DNA of 64,000 bases from an uncultured bacterium. GTDB taxonomy: Bacteria > Bacillota > Clostridia > Lachnospirales > Lachnospiraceae. The translations under genes and the position numbers were made by a program. Below are positions 1 through 8,011 of this stretch, piece after piece. Under the pieces are notes generated by a model that saw nothing but the letters and a program-made list of their open reading frames with translations, ran no database searches and was not told the origin of the DNA. Location of the stretch: the NCBI GenBank assembly GCA_947381965.1, contig CANCXX010000005.1, forward strand, positions 61,973 through 125,972. The letters run 5' to 3'. Position 1 is the first letter of the stretch. The number at the start of each line of letters is the position of its first letter.

Positions 1-515
1 ACTTAGGATGTGGAACTGGTTTGGAATTAGATAAAATCTGGGAAAAAAATCCGCACATGGAAGTAACAGGTGTAGATTTATGTCAAAGTATGCTGGATAA
101 GTTGCTGAAAAAGCATTCCGATAAGTGCCTTACCGTAGTATGTCAGGATTATTTCAAATACGATTTTGGACACGAAAAGTGGGACGCAGTCGTTTCTTTT
201 GAAAGTCTGCATCATTTTCCGCCGGAACGCAAAAAGGAACTGTACCGAAACGCCTATAATGGTCTAAAATGTGGTGGTGTTTTTCTTTTGGGAGATTACA
301 TTGCCTGTTGTGACGAGGAAGAGGAACTATTGTGTAGCGCGTACTTAAAACGGAGAAAACAGTTTGCAATACCAGAGAATAGTTTCGTTCATTTTGATAT
401 TCCACTGACCTTGGAGCATGAAAGGGAATTGTTGCAAAATGTAGGATTTGTGATTGAAAAAGTCTTGGACAATCCTGACGGCGCAACAATTATTGTAGCT
501 GGAAAAGGAGTCTGA
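1..515 (+). CDS. SAM-dependent methyltransferase, 5' end cut by window
   Basis: The frame is open to the left edge. Bases 3-20 already encode LGCGTG, the glycine-rich SAM-binding motif I of class I methyltransferases, so the real start lies before the window. The following VTGVDLCQSMLDKL matches the strand with the ribose-binding acidic residue, and KWDAVVSFESLHHF fits motif IV. About 170 codons are visible. The substrate cannot be inferred. The gene ends 3 bases before the next methyltransferase, so the two are probably co-transcribed. The context is accessory and close to a relaxase relic, not part of the glycan locus. Confidence 0.8.
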   Translation, partial: LGCGTGLELDKIWEKNPHMEVTGVDLCQSMLDKLLKKHSDKCLTVVCQDYFKYDFGHEKWDAVVSFESLHHFPPERKKELYRNAYNGLKCGGVFLLGDYIACCDEEEELLCSAYLKRRKQFAIPENSFVHFDIPLTLEHERELLQNVGFVIEKVLDNPDGATIIVAGKGV

Positions 516-518
516 ATT

Positions 519-1448
519 ATGGATTATAGCAGAAAAATATCGGAACGTTTGTGGAATATGCCGGATAAAGGTGAATTGGAAAGCCGCCGCGAGGAAACCT
601 TTATTGATGATATTATTCAAAAGAGCCATATAGAAAAGGAATTGCTCTCACATTTGGATGAAATAAAGACGGTGTTTGACGGCGGTGCAGGATGTGGAAG
701 GTTTTCCATTCTCCTTGCAAAAAAAGGCTGTGCAGTTACACATTTTGATATATCGCAGCCCATGATAGATAAGGCAAAGGAATTGGCGGCAAAAGAAGGA
801 GTTCTTGACAAAATAACTTTTGTGAACGGCGCATTGGAGGATTTGAAGGGCTTCAAAGATAAATCTTTTGATATGGTGATTTCCTTTGACGCCCCTGTTT
901 CGTATACTTATCCCAATCAGAAAAGAGTTATCGGTGAACTTGTACGCATATGCCGCAAACGGATTATGCTAAGCGTATCAAGCCGTTTGGGGTATCTTCC
1001 GTACCTGGCGAATCCCATCCAAAAGAATCAATTTATATTAGATGAAACCTGTGAGGATCCTTTTGTAAAATGGTGCATTGGTAATAAGGAAAATGCCGTC
1101 GAAGCATTTCATTTCAGCAAGGATGCCGCTATGAAGCTGTACAAGGACGGGCTTATGGGCGGGGAGAGTGAGATTGCCGAATATGAAAATGGAGGTACAC
1201 CGTGGTGCATCACATACACTTTTATGCCGGATGAATTAGAGGACATATTGAAATATTACGGCGCAAAAAATATTAAACTGGCAGGTCCCGGAGCATATGC
1301 AAGAACGCTTCCGAGAGAATTGCTTGTGAAGATTATGAACGATTCAAAACAGCGTTCTGACTTTTTGGATTTTTGCCATTATTATGACTCTAATCCGTTC
1401 GTATGCGGTATGGGAAAAGATAACTTGTTTGCCCAAGGAGAACTATGA
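519..1448 (+). CDS. Class I SAM-dependent methyltransferase
   Basis: This 309-residue protein has a Rossmann-type methyltransferase core. Motif I VFDGGAGCGRFS lies near residues 52-63, an acidic position follows in THFDISQPMIDKA, and motif IV is FDMVISFDAPVSYTYPN. The C-terminal 150 residues are extra and presumably shape the substrate pocket, but I do not recognise the substrate. An AAGGAG ribosome site sits at the very end of the upstream methyltransferase gene, and the ATG follows its stop by 3 bases, which indicates translational coupling. The two are different proteins, not a split gene, because each carries its own motif I. Confidence 0.8.
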   Translation: MDYSRKISERLWNMPDKGELESRREETFIDDIIQKSHIEKELLSHLDEIKTVFDGGAGCGRFSILLAKKGCAVTHFDISQPMIDKAKELAAKEGVLDKITFVNGALEDLKGFKDKSFDMVISFDAPVSYTYPNQKRVIGELVRICRKRIMLSVSSRLGYLPYLANPIQKNQFILDETCEDPFVKWCIGNKENAVEAFHFSKDAAMKLYKDGLMGGESEIAEYENGGTPWCITYTFMPDELEDILKYYGAKNIKLAGPGAYARTLPRELLVKIMNDSKQRSDFLDFCHYYDSNPFVCGMGKDNLFAQGEL

Positions 1449-1498
1449 TAATTTTAATAGATTTGCGTTGAAAATATAACGAGAGGAGAAAACGTTTT

Positions 1499-1576
1499 AT
1501 GACTACCCCTGTTTATTTTGCATAGCGTGGCTATTGCATATAACTATTAAAAATAGAACGAAATAATGTAATAGCC
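1499..1576 (+). promoter_or_regulatory. Possible leader peptide and stem-loop before the DUF1062 gene
   Basis: GAGAGGAG at 1481-1488 precedes an ATG at 1499 that opens an 8-codon frame (MTTPVYFA, stop 1523-1525). It is followed at once by an imperfect inverted repeat: GGCTATTGCAT (1529-1539) can pair with ATGTAATAGCC (1566-1576), 11 pairs with one G-U, and there is a smaller stem inside. A good ribosome site with a tiny frame and a hairpin resembles a translation-attenuation leader. A truncated gene start is the other reading. No T-run follows the stem, so it is not an obvious terminator. Confidence 0.3.
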
Positions 1577-1611
1577 CAGGCATCATGACATAAAATGAGC
1601 AGGAGATGCAT

Positions 1612-2196
1612 ATGAGCTATTTGAGAAAAATTGAATATAAAATTGTACTGAAAGATTCCTTTTGGATTATCAGGAATTGTCCTAAATGCGGCAGAAAGAC
1701 ACATTATATAAACACAAAGAAGTTTCGCGTCAATGCAAACGGAAACAAACTGGACATCTGGCTGATTTATCAATGTGTGGAATGTAAACATACATTTAAT
1801 CTTGCAATTTATGAACGAAAGAAGGTTTCTTCTATACCAAAAGACGAATATCAATGTTTTTTAGACAATGATGAACAACTTGCGGAAATGTATGGTAAAA
1901 ATATGCAGTTATTTCAGACAAATAAAGCAGATATTGATTTTGACAGACTGCATTATGGTTTGGTTAAACTGCATGAAACCATAGAAAGCAACGGATTTGG
2001 AGAACAGATCATAATCACGGTAAAGAATCCCTATCAAATGAAGATTCGTTCAGAAAAGCAGATTGCTATGGTTTTAGGGCTGTCCCGAAATCGGGTTAAA
2101 AGTCTGTTGGAGAAGGGAGAGATAGAATTAGTGATGGAATTACCACAGTCTATTTCTTTCAGTATCAGCCATTGTCTGTTTTTTATGGGAACATAA
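1612..2196 (+). CDS. DUF1062 family zinc-ribbon protein
   Basis: The 194-residue product has two CxxC pairs, CPKC at residues 23-26 and CVEC at 55-58, consistent with a zinc ribbon. The surrounding sequence matches DUF1062 proteins as I know them. Near residues 146-171, EKQIAMVLGLSRNRVKSLL resembles an S4-like nucleic-acid-binding segment. I choose the ATG at 1612 over the one at 1606 because AGGAG at 1601-1605 gives a 6-base spacing to 1612 and none to 1606. The family function is unknown. The last 20 or so residues run into sequence abutting the relaxase relic and may not be native. Confidence 0.7.
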   Translation: MSYLRKIEYKIVLKDSFWIIRNCPKCGRKTHYINTKKFRVNANGNKLDIWLIYQCVECKHTFNLAIYERKKVSSIPKDEYQCFLDNDEQLAEMYGKNMQLFQTNKADIDFDRLHYGLVKLHETIESNGFGEQIIITVKNPYQMKIRSEKQIAMVLGLSRNRVKSLLEKGEIELVMELPQSISFSISHCLFFMGT

Positions 2197-2289
2197 ACGG
2201 CACGCCATGCTGAAAAGCGGTGGCGTACAGCCCCTTTTGCGCGATTTGCCAATTATCCCTACCGTGATAAATATAATCCTGCACTTGCC

Positions 2290-2374
2290 ATGCCCGCACT
2301 GTAGAATTACCATCATTAAGCGGAGCGAAAACGAATCCGCCCTTTCTGACGCCGCTTACCAAAGCGGCGAGAAG
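2290..2374 (+). pseudogene. MobA/MobL relaxase N-terminal remnant
   Basis: Bases 2303-2374 encode RITIIKRS followed by ENESALSDAAYQSGEK. This fits the N-terminus of MobA/MobL mobilization relaxases, which typically has an IIKRS-like strand followed by an AAYRSGE-like motif. The natural start (ATG at 2290) is one base out of frame with this segment, and nothing relaxase-like continues after about residue 25, so it is a decayed fragment. The GC-rich 90 bases before it could be the old transfer-origin flank. An 8-bp perfect hairpin at 2350-2369 lies inside the conserved motif and is probably just coding sequence. Confidence 0.55.
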
Positions 2375-2460
2375 CCCTTCTCTTTTGCTTTTTCAATTAG
2401 TCCGGGAAGTCGCTTTGAATCCGGCAGTCAGCCGCTCCTTCGTCAGCGCCAGATGGGTTT

Positions 2461-3537
2461 TTATTTTATTATAGTGTCTGCATAAATAGCTTCATAATCA
2501 TAATTCAGATAAAATGCTTGCTCCTGGCTTAGCTTATCGGCATAGTTTTCTTTTGTGACCAGTCCGGTTCCTTCGTATATCCATTGCAAAATAAGAGAAT
2601 TGACTTCTGAAGAATAGTGTCCAATATCGGAATAATTGTCAGGGCTGCATATAATATCATACTGATCAAAAAAGTTATATAGCTTTACATTTGGGCATTC
2701 CAGCAGCAGTTCCGTAGCAGTTTTTATAGCGTCGAACTCTTTATTTATAGTGCCTTTGATATGGGAGGCGTCCCAGTGGCAGATGCTGTAGGGGGGATAA
2801 AAAATATAAAATGTGACATCAGGGTGCTTGTTTACAATGTTAAGCAGGTTTACCGTAATTGTTTTTATTACCATACTGCGTTCTTTTTCACCAAATTCCC
2901 TGCTTTCGTCCTTAGGGACATTGTCTCTGTCATAGGAGGTTAAAATAACGTCCAGTCCTGTTTCTCTCTGCCATGAGGAATATTCATCCATGGTAGTGCC
3001 GGGAGAGCCGGATACAGATAAGGCAAGGCAGGGCAGTACTCCATGATACAGAATGGATTTATTAAACAAATAAGAAACATCGTTCAGGGGATTTTCATCG
3101 TAAAGATAAACGGGATAATCCCCATACTGCTGCCAGTCGTGGTCACGGAGCAGGCCGTTAGAGTCAAGTGCAAGTAAAACGGTATGCAGGTTTTCATTTC
3201 GCTGAAGGGTGCGGGTCAGATTTTCCGCTATCTCCTGATAGCCGGCCCCTGAAAAGGTTTCCTTTACAGAATGGGTGCCAAATAAAGTATCCATCTGGCT
3301 TGGCTTAAAGTTCTGGGCCATGGAGGTTCCTGTTATCAGAGCATCAAATTCGAAGTGCCGGGAAATGCCGTCATTAATGTAACGCTCTTCATATAACCGG
3401 TAGGACAAAAAGGGAAGAGGCTTGTGATAATGAAAATAAGGGTCAGTAATTATCATTATAACGGCAGTGGCAGACAGCAATGCTGTTATAATAAGTATAC
3501 ACTTTAAAAACCACTTTTTTGCAGATAATTGTTTCAT
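2461..3537 (-). CDS. Membrane-anchored SGNH/AlgX-like acyltransfer partner
   Basis: This 358-residue protein has one N-terminal membrane segment (residues about 11-31) and an extracytoplasmic domain. GTSMA at 70-74 places a serine where SGNH hydrolases have the block I nucleophile, and YSDIGHYS near 302-309 supplies the Asp-x-x-His pair of block V. The ribosome site GGTGGAGG lies just upstream. It is the last gene of a minus-strand operon after an MBOAT and a CotH-like gene. In families such as AlgI/AlgJ/AlgX, MBOAT proteins pass acyl groups to SGNH-type partners, so O-acylation of a surface glycan is the likely role. The substrate is inferred only from context. Confidence 0.6.
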   Translation of the reverse strand: MKQLSAKKWFLKCILIITALLSATAVIMIITDPYFHYHKPLPFLSYRLYEERYINDGISRHFEFDALITGTSMAQNFKPSQMDTLFGTHSVKETFSGAGYQEIAENLTRTLQRNENLHTVLLALDSNGLLRDHDWQQYGDYPVYLYDENPLNDVSYLFNKSILYHGVLPCLALSVSGSPGTTMDEYSSWQRETGLDVILTSYDRDNVPKDESREFGEKERSMVIKTITVNLLNIVNKHPDVTFYIFYPPYSICHWDASHIKGTINKEFDAIKTATELLLECPNVKLYNFFDQYDIICSPDNYSDIGHYSSEVNSLILQWIYEGTGLVTKENYADKLSQEQAFYLNYDYEAIYADTIIK

Positions 3538-3593
3538 TTCGCCTCCACCTTAATAGGTTATTGATTTTCATTGGACATAGTTAGCATATAATG

Positions 3594-5291
3594 TTATATT
3601 TTCATATATTGGTATTTTGCTAAAATAGGGTTTATTATATCCCCCTTCTCTGCATAAAAAAGACCATTCGGTATATGTTTTTTCATCCGGGGGGGGGGTG
3701 GAAGTTCCTTTATACACTCTCCGTCTTTTATTTCCATTGTATCCACTACCATTCCATCGGGCAATTGAAATTTTACAGTGTGATATTCACCGGTAGATGC
3801 CGGCACTTCAAATGCCCAGTCGGAAATTCCCCATAAACCGTTTAAGTAATTTAGCCGACTGGCAAGAAAAAACTTCAGATATTTGATATAACTTTCATAT
3901 TCTGTATAGCTTTGTAAATCTGACATTCCGGAAGGGGTTACATATTTAGCCATCAGTATGCTGTCCATTGCTACAGATGCGCTGATTTCTTCCACATATT
4001 TATCAATGTCATTTTGCAGTATTTGCCGGCAATAGGGCAAAAGCTCTCTATAAGCGTCCTGCATGGCTGCAAAAAATTCCTCATCATTATACAATGCCAT
4101 ATACCATTCCGCCATACCGTTTGGAGGACCTTCTATAGGTGTTTCATAGTCCGGAAATCGTTCCCCCATTGCCCGGTCGTAATCCCACAATGGTCCGGCA
4201 TATAATTTCTCATCTTTTATATAGAAAAATGTGCTCAGGGACATAGCATCACCTTCCAGCACAATTTTATCAATTAAAAATTGCTTTGCAAGAGAAATGA
4301 TATCAACGCACTCTGCATACTGGCTGTCACCTGTTGTGATGAATGTTTCGATTTCCTGTATATAATCTGCAAGATCATTGGTTTGCGATTGGGTAATGTA
4401 TTCTGGTTTTTTCAGTTTAAAAAGGTACTCAAGGTTAGTTGAGAAAGATATTTCATCTGCATCTATCTGATTTTTGTTACTTTTTTCTATCAAAATCCCA
4501 TTAAAGCGATCCAAATTACTTGTTACAGACTCTGTTAGCAGATATAATCCCTGATATTGCCCATTACAGTATAAATCAACCCAAGAAGAATCTGGTGTAT
4601 AGTTTAGTCCAATATCTCTTGCCATATCGAAAATTAATTTGGTATGTATTTTGTCCTGTTCAAAGTAAAGTGCAAGTAATTTCCAGCTTTTGCCAGAATT
4701 CATTCCACACAGGGCGGCTGACTTATCCAGTTTAATTCCATATGGCTTTTTGCTTTGCATAACAGTAGTATTACCTCTTAGAGAAATTTTAGAGAGACTG
4801 CCATTATATTGCAATGCCTTATCAGCGCCGACTGCCATTAGCTGTCCCTTTTCCTCATTATGCTTATCTGCATAAATGTAGTCTGTATTTCCGCTGTCTG
4901 TTTTCATAAAAAAGGCCGGGATGTTTTCTGATTTCATAAAAGTAACCTGATAAGCTGCATCATTAATTTTTACAGAGTATATTTCGCCCTGTTCCCAGTG
5001 CAGATGATTCCATTTCTTCATTTCCAAACCATTTACTTTTACATCTTCACAGGTTTTGTCAAAGCATAACTTCCGATTGGTAATAAATGAAGGAAGAAAG
5101 AAATAATATAATCCTTTCTCTTCGTCGTACCATGGTAAGATTTCTTCCTCGTTATTTTGAATTGTTAAAACAACAGAGAAAGGCTTTCCGTCTATTTTGA
5201 ACTGCATCATTCTGTCCTGGCTTAAGGCAAATATTCCGCATATGAACAGGAGTACGCCCAGAATGCAGGCTAAACACATTCTTTTTTTCAT
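3594..5291 (-). CDS. CotH-like kinase family protein
   Basis: The 565-residue product starts with a signal peptide or anchor (residues 5-23) and so probably acts outside the membrane. The CotH signature is clear: LRGNTT at 171-176, KKPYGIKL at 181-188, WVDLYCNGQYQGLYLLTES near 237-255, and PLWDYDRA at 367-374 with the acidic residues expected at the metal site. CotH proteins are atypical kinases that phosphorylate spore-coat proteins in Bacillus. Here the gene sits between MBOAT and SGNH genes beside a glycan locus, so its target may be a glycan or surface protein. A C-terminal repeat-like domain (about residues 500-565) contains four prolines encoded by a ten-C run. Confidence 0.8.
   Translation of the reverse strand: MKKRMCLACILGVLLFICGIFALSQDRMMQFKIDGKPFSVVLTIQNNEEEILPWYDEEKGLYYFFLPSFITNRKLCFDKTCEDVKVNGLEMKKWNHLHWEQGEIYSVKINDAAYQVTFMKSENIPAFFMKTDSGNTDYIYADKHNEEKGQLMAVGADKALQYNGSLSKISLRGNTTVMQSKKPYGIKLDKSAALCGMNSGKSWKLLALYFEQDKIHTKLIFDMARDIGLNYTPDSSWVDLYCNGQYQGLYLLTESVTSNLDRFNGILIEKSNKNQIDADEISFSTNLEYLFKLKKPEYITQSQTNDLADYIQEIETFITTGDSQYAECVDIISLAKQFLIDKIVLEGDAMSLSTFFYIKDEKLYAGPLWDYDRAMGERFPDYETPIEGPPNGMAEWYMALYNDEEFFAAMQDAYRELLPYCRQILQNDIDKYVEEISASVAMDSILMAKYVTPSGMSDLQSYTEYESYIKYLKFFLASRLNYLNGLWGISDWAFEVPASTGEYHTVKFQLPDGMVVDTMEIKDGECIKELPPPPRMKKHIPNGLFYAEKGDIINPILAKYQYMKI
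3689..3698 (+). repeat. Homopolymer of ten G inside the CotH-like gene
   Basis: Ten consecutive G on the plus strand (ten C in the coding sense) encode the prolines of ELPPPPRM close to the C-terminus of the CotH-like protein. Runs this long are prone to slippage. A one-base change would alter the last 30 or so residues after the kinase domain. The position is seen directly; phase variation is inferred. Confidence 0.7.
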
Positions 5292-5334
5292 ATTATTTAC
5301 TCCCTACTTTTGTTAAATTTAAGAATAAATATAA

Positions 5335-6798
5335 TTAAAAGTTAAAATACAAAAACTCGCTGATTTCCGACAAAGACATAATACTCCAAAACATCAATAT
5401 GACCACCACCAGAAGTTTCCCGTTTGTAAGCTTTAAACAGGCTGTCTTTTCCTGTGTATTTTTCATAGACAGGCAGGCAGTCAGGGAAAGGCAGGCAAAT
5501 GCTGTAAGCGGCAGCCATGGATATCGTTCCATGATACCGCCCAGACCGGCACGGTATAAAAAGCTGATTTCTATCAGACTCTGGAATTTTTCTGTGACAG
5601 GCTGGTATATAGGGCCAAAGCCGCCGCAGAAAAGCTGGTGCCAGAGCAGTTTTGCACTACCGATGGATTCGGCCCGGAACAGGCTCCAGGCAAAAGTGAC
5701 CAGCGCGAAGGTGACACCTATCTTTACCGCCTTAGGAATTTTCAGATTGGAAATATTGGTCAGTCTTTCAAATACCGATGCGGTGCCGTGCAGGACGCCC
5801 CATAAAATAAAGGTCCAGTTTGCCCCATGCCATAGGCCGCTGATAAGAAACACAAGAAAAACATTCAGACAGGTTCTTGTGTTTCCTTTGCGGTTTCCTC
5901 CAAGGGGAATATAAATATATTTTGTAAAAAATCTGGTCAGGGTCATATGCCATCTGTCCCAGAAATCGGAAACAGACTGTGCCTTATAAGGAGAATGAAA
6001 ATTGACAGGCAGTTTAACATTCAGCATATAGCCCATTCCGTAAGCCATATCACAATATCCGCTGAAATCAAAGTAAATCTGTAAAGAGTAGCAGAGCATT
6101 ATAAGAAAAGCGCTTGGGGTATTCAGCTTTTCGATGCTGTCATAGCCGATTGTGACTACTTTAGAAAAAGTATCGGCAATCAGTACCTTTTTGGCCAGTC
6201 CAAGGGAAAAAGCATAAATTCCTTTACTCATGTTTTCAAAACAAATCCTGCGGTTTGCCGGATTGCGGAACTGGGGAATCAGTTCACTGTGATAGACTAT
6301 AGGACCTGCAATCAATTGTGGAAAAAAGGACACATAAGCGGCATATTCCCAGAAACCGTAGTCCCTGCATTCCCCACGATAGGAATCAACCACATAGGAT
6401 AACTGCTGGAAGGTATAAAAACTGATCCCTAAGGGCAGCATCAGCCGCAGCAAGGGAAGGCTGGTTTTGCATAAGGCATTCACATTTTCTATAAAAAAAT
6501 CGTAGTATTTAAAGTAAAACAAGATGCCGATATTGAGCAGTATCCCCAGGCAGAGAAAAAAACGTTTTATAACTAAATTTTTAGATAATGGAATGACGGC
6601 TGATATGGCAAAATTAAAAAAAATGCTTATAATAAGGATAAATAAGTAATTAATATTATTGTATCCATAAAACCACAGGGACATGCCTGTCAGAAAAACA
6701 AGGGCGGTTCTATTTTGCCCTGCGTAATTTAAACCATAATATCCTATTAATACTAAAGGAAAAAATAAAAAAATAAAAATGTAGGAATTAAACAGCAT
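5335..6798 (-). CDS. MBOAT family O-acyltransferase (AlgI/DltB-like)
   Basis: This is a 487-residue polytopic membrane protein. It carries the MBOAT signature: YFDFSGYCDMAYGMG near 242-256, SVSDFWDRWHMTL near 275-287, PLGGNRKG near 299-306, and the invariant histidine in SGLWHGANW (H324). The family moves acyl groups, usually acetyl, across the membrane to extracytoplasmic sugars or teichoic acids. It is the first gene of the minus-strand operon, 43 bases before the CotH-like gene, with its own promoter at 6843-6871. Length and motifs are complete. Confidence 0.88.
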   Translation of the reverse strand: MLFNSYIFIFLFFPLVLIGYYGLNYAGQNRTALVFLTGMSLWFYGYNNINYLFILIISIFFNFAISAVIPLSKNLVIKRFFLCLGILLNIGILFYFKYYDFFIENVNALCKTSLPLLRLMLPLGISFYTFQQLSYVVDSYRGECRDYGFWEYAAYVSFFPQLIAGPIVYHSELIPQFRNPANRRICFENMSKGIYAFSLGLAKKVLIADTFSKVVTIGYDSIEKLNTPSAFLIMLCYSLQIYFDFSGYCDMAYGMGYMLNVKLPVNFHSPYKAQSVSDFWDRWHMTLTRFFTKYIYIPLGGNRKGNTRTCLNVFLVFLISGLWHGANWTFILWGVLHGTASVFERLTNISNLKIPKAVKIGVTFALVTFAWSLFRAESIGSAKLLWHQLFCGGFGPIYQPVTEKFQSLIEISFLYRAGLGGIMERYPWLPLTAFACLSLTACLSMKNTQEKTACLKLTNGKLLVVVILMFWSIMSLSEISEFLYFNF

Positions 6799-6842
6799 GA
6801 ATATTTCCTTTCAGAGTCCAAAGCCGCAGTATCAATGGACTT

Positions 6843-6871
6843 ATTATAAGCCCCGTTATATTATTTGGCAA
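6843..6871 (-). promoter_or_regulatory. Promoter of the MBOAT-CotH-SGNH operon
   Basis: On the minus strand TTGCCA and TATAAT are separated by exactly 17 bases, 45 bases upstream of the MBOAT start, and an AAGGAAA ribosome site follows. This is a near-consensus sigma-A promoter reading away from the main glycan locus. Confidence 0.6.
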
Positions 6872-6913
6872 TAATAATAAAAACAGGGCAGGTATTTAAA
6901 AATTCCAAGAAAG

Positions 6914-6942
6914 TTGTGAATAGTATAAAAATGTGATACAAT
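6914..6942 (+). promoter_or_regulatory. Promoter of the main plus-strand glycan locus
   Basis: TTGTGA and TACAAT are 17 bases apart. The -10 ends 51 bases before the first GT11 gene, whose AGGAG site is at 6982-6986. It is divergent from the minus-strand promoter, and the two -35 boxes are about 43 bases apart, leaving room for a shared regulator site. Confidence 0.5.
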
Positions 6943-6993
6943 AAGTAAATTTATACAAGGTATTACAGGAAGATTTGTGACAGGAGTGCGCTC

Positions 6994-7950
6994 ATGAATA
7001 TAATCAGAATGTCCGGGGGGCTGGGAAATCAGATGTTTCAGTATGCGTTATATATGAAACTCTGTTCCATGGGAAAAGAAGTTAAATTTGACGATATTAA
7101 TGAATACCGGGGGGAAGGCACACGGCCGATTATGCTTGCGTTGTTTGGCATTGAATATCCGAAGGCAACATGGGATGAGATTATAGCGTTTACAGACGGC
7201 TCCATGCACCCGGTTAAACGGATCAGAAGAAAAATTTTCGGAAGGCAGGCAATGGAATACTATGAGGAAGGGTTTTATGACCCTCAGGTGCTTTCTTTTG
7301 AATCAATGTATCTGCGCGGAAATTTTAAAAGTGAAAAATATTTTGAGGACATTAAAGAGGAAGTAAGGGCAGTTTATCAGTTCCCGATTTTAGAAAAGAT
7401 GCACTTACCGGAGAAACTTTATGCAAGTACCAGGGAATGTCTGGACGCCATTGAAGGCACAGAGGCGGTGGGAATTCATATGTACCGGAGCGATTCCCGC
7501 CTGGAAGAAGAACTGTATGAGGGAATTTGCACTGAGAAATATTATGAGGGTGCGGTGCGCTTTATACAGGAGCGATGCCCGAATGCTGTTTTTTATATTT
7601 TCAGCAATGAGCCCAAATGGGTGAAAGGCTGGGCGGAGCATTTAATAGAAAGTCAGATAAAGGAAGGTATGGGAAGAAAAGAAATTCAGGAGATGGAGCA
7701 GCGCTTTGTAATGGTGGAAGCAAACACAGAGCATACCGGTTATCTGGACATGATGCTTATGAGCAAATGTAAGCATAATATTATTTCCAATTCCAGCTTC
7801 AGCTGGTGGGCGGCATGGCTTAACGACAATCCGGACAGGATAGTGATAGCCCCTGATAAATGGGTAAATGACAAGGAAAGTGAAGATGTTTACACCAAAG
7901 GAATGGTATTGATTAACGCAAAGGGAAGGGTGAAACGAACCGTAAAGTAA
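6994..7950 (+). CDS. GT11 family (alpha-1,2-fucosyltransferase-like), altered active-site motif
   Basis: This 318-residue protein begins MNIIRMSGGLGNQMFQYAL, the standard GT11 N-terminus, and keeps SNSSFSWWAAWL in the C-terminal half. GT11 enzymes normally move fucose from GDP-fucose to the 2-OH of a galactose-type acceptor in the cytoplasm. The family hallmark HxRRGDY is here HMYRSDS (residues 162-168), losing the first arginine, the glycine and the tyrosine. The frame is intact, so this is substitution, not frameshift. The next gene is a paralog with an intact motif. The protein may be inactive or have changed specificity. Confidence 0.8.
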   Translation: MNIIRMSGGLGNQMFQYALYMKLCSMGKEVKFDDINEYRGEGTRPIMLALFGIEYPKATWDEIIAFTDGSMHPVKRIRRKIFGRQAMEYYEEGFYDPQVLSFESMYLRGNFKSEKYFEDIKEEVRAVYQFPILEKMHLPEKLYASTRECLDAIEGTEAVGIHMYRSDSRLEEELYEGICTEKYYEGAVRFIQERCPNAVFYIFSNEPKWVKGWAEHLIESQIKEGMGRKEIQEMEQRFVMVEANTEHTGYLDMMLMSKCKHNIISNSSFSWWAAWLNDNPDRIVIAPDKWVNDKESEDVYTKGMVLINAKGRVKRTVK

Positions 7951-8011
7951 AGAAAGATGCCCCAAAGCGCTATTAAGCACAGGCAGAATCACGGACAGAA
8001 GGATAGGATGA

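Noticed and set aside
519-1448. The two methyltransferases considered as one frameshifted gene
   Set aside because: Each has its own SAM-binding motif I and normal gene ends, so they are two separate enzymes.
2350-2369. Perfect 8-bp stem with a 4-base loop, considered as a terminator
   Set aside because: There is no T-run directly after it on either strand, and the bases encode the conserved AAYQSGE part of the relaxase remnant.
2761-2943. 60-codon plus-strand frame inside the SGNH-like gene
   Set aside because: It is a shadow of a better-supported minus-strand gene.
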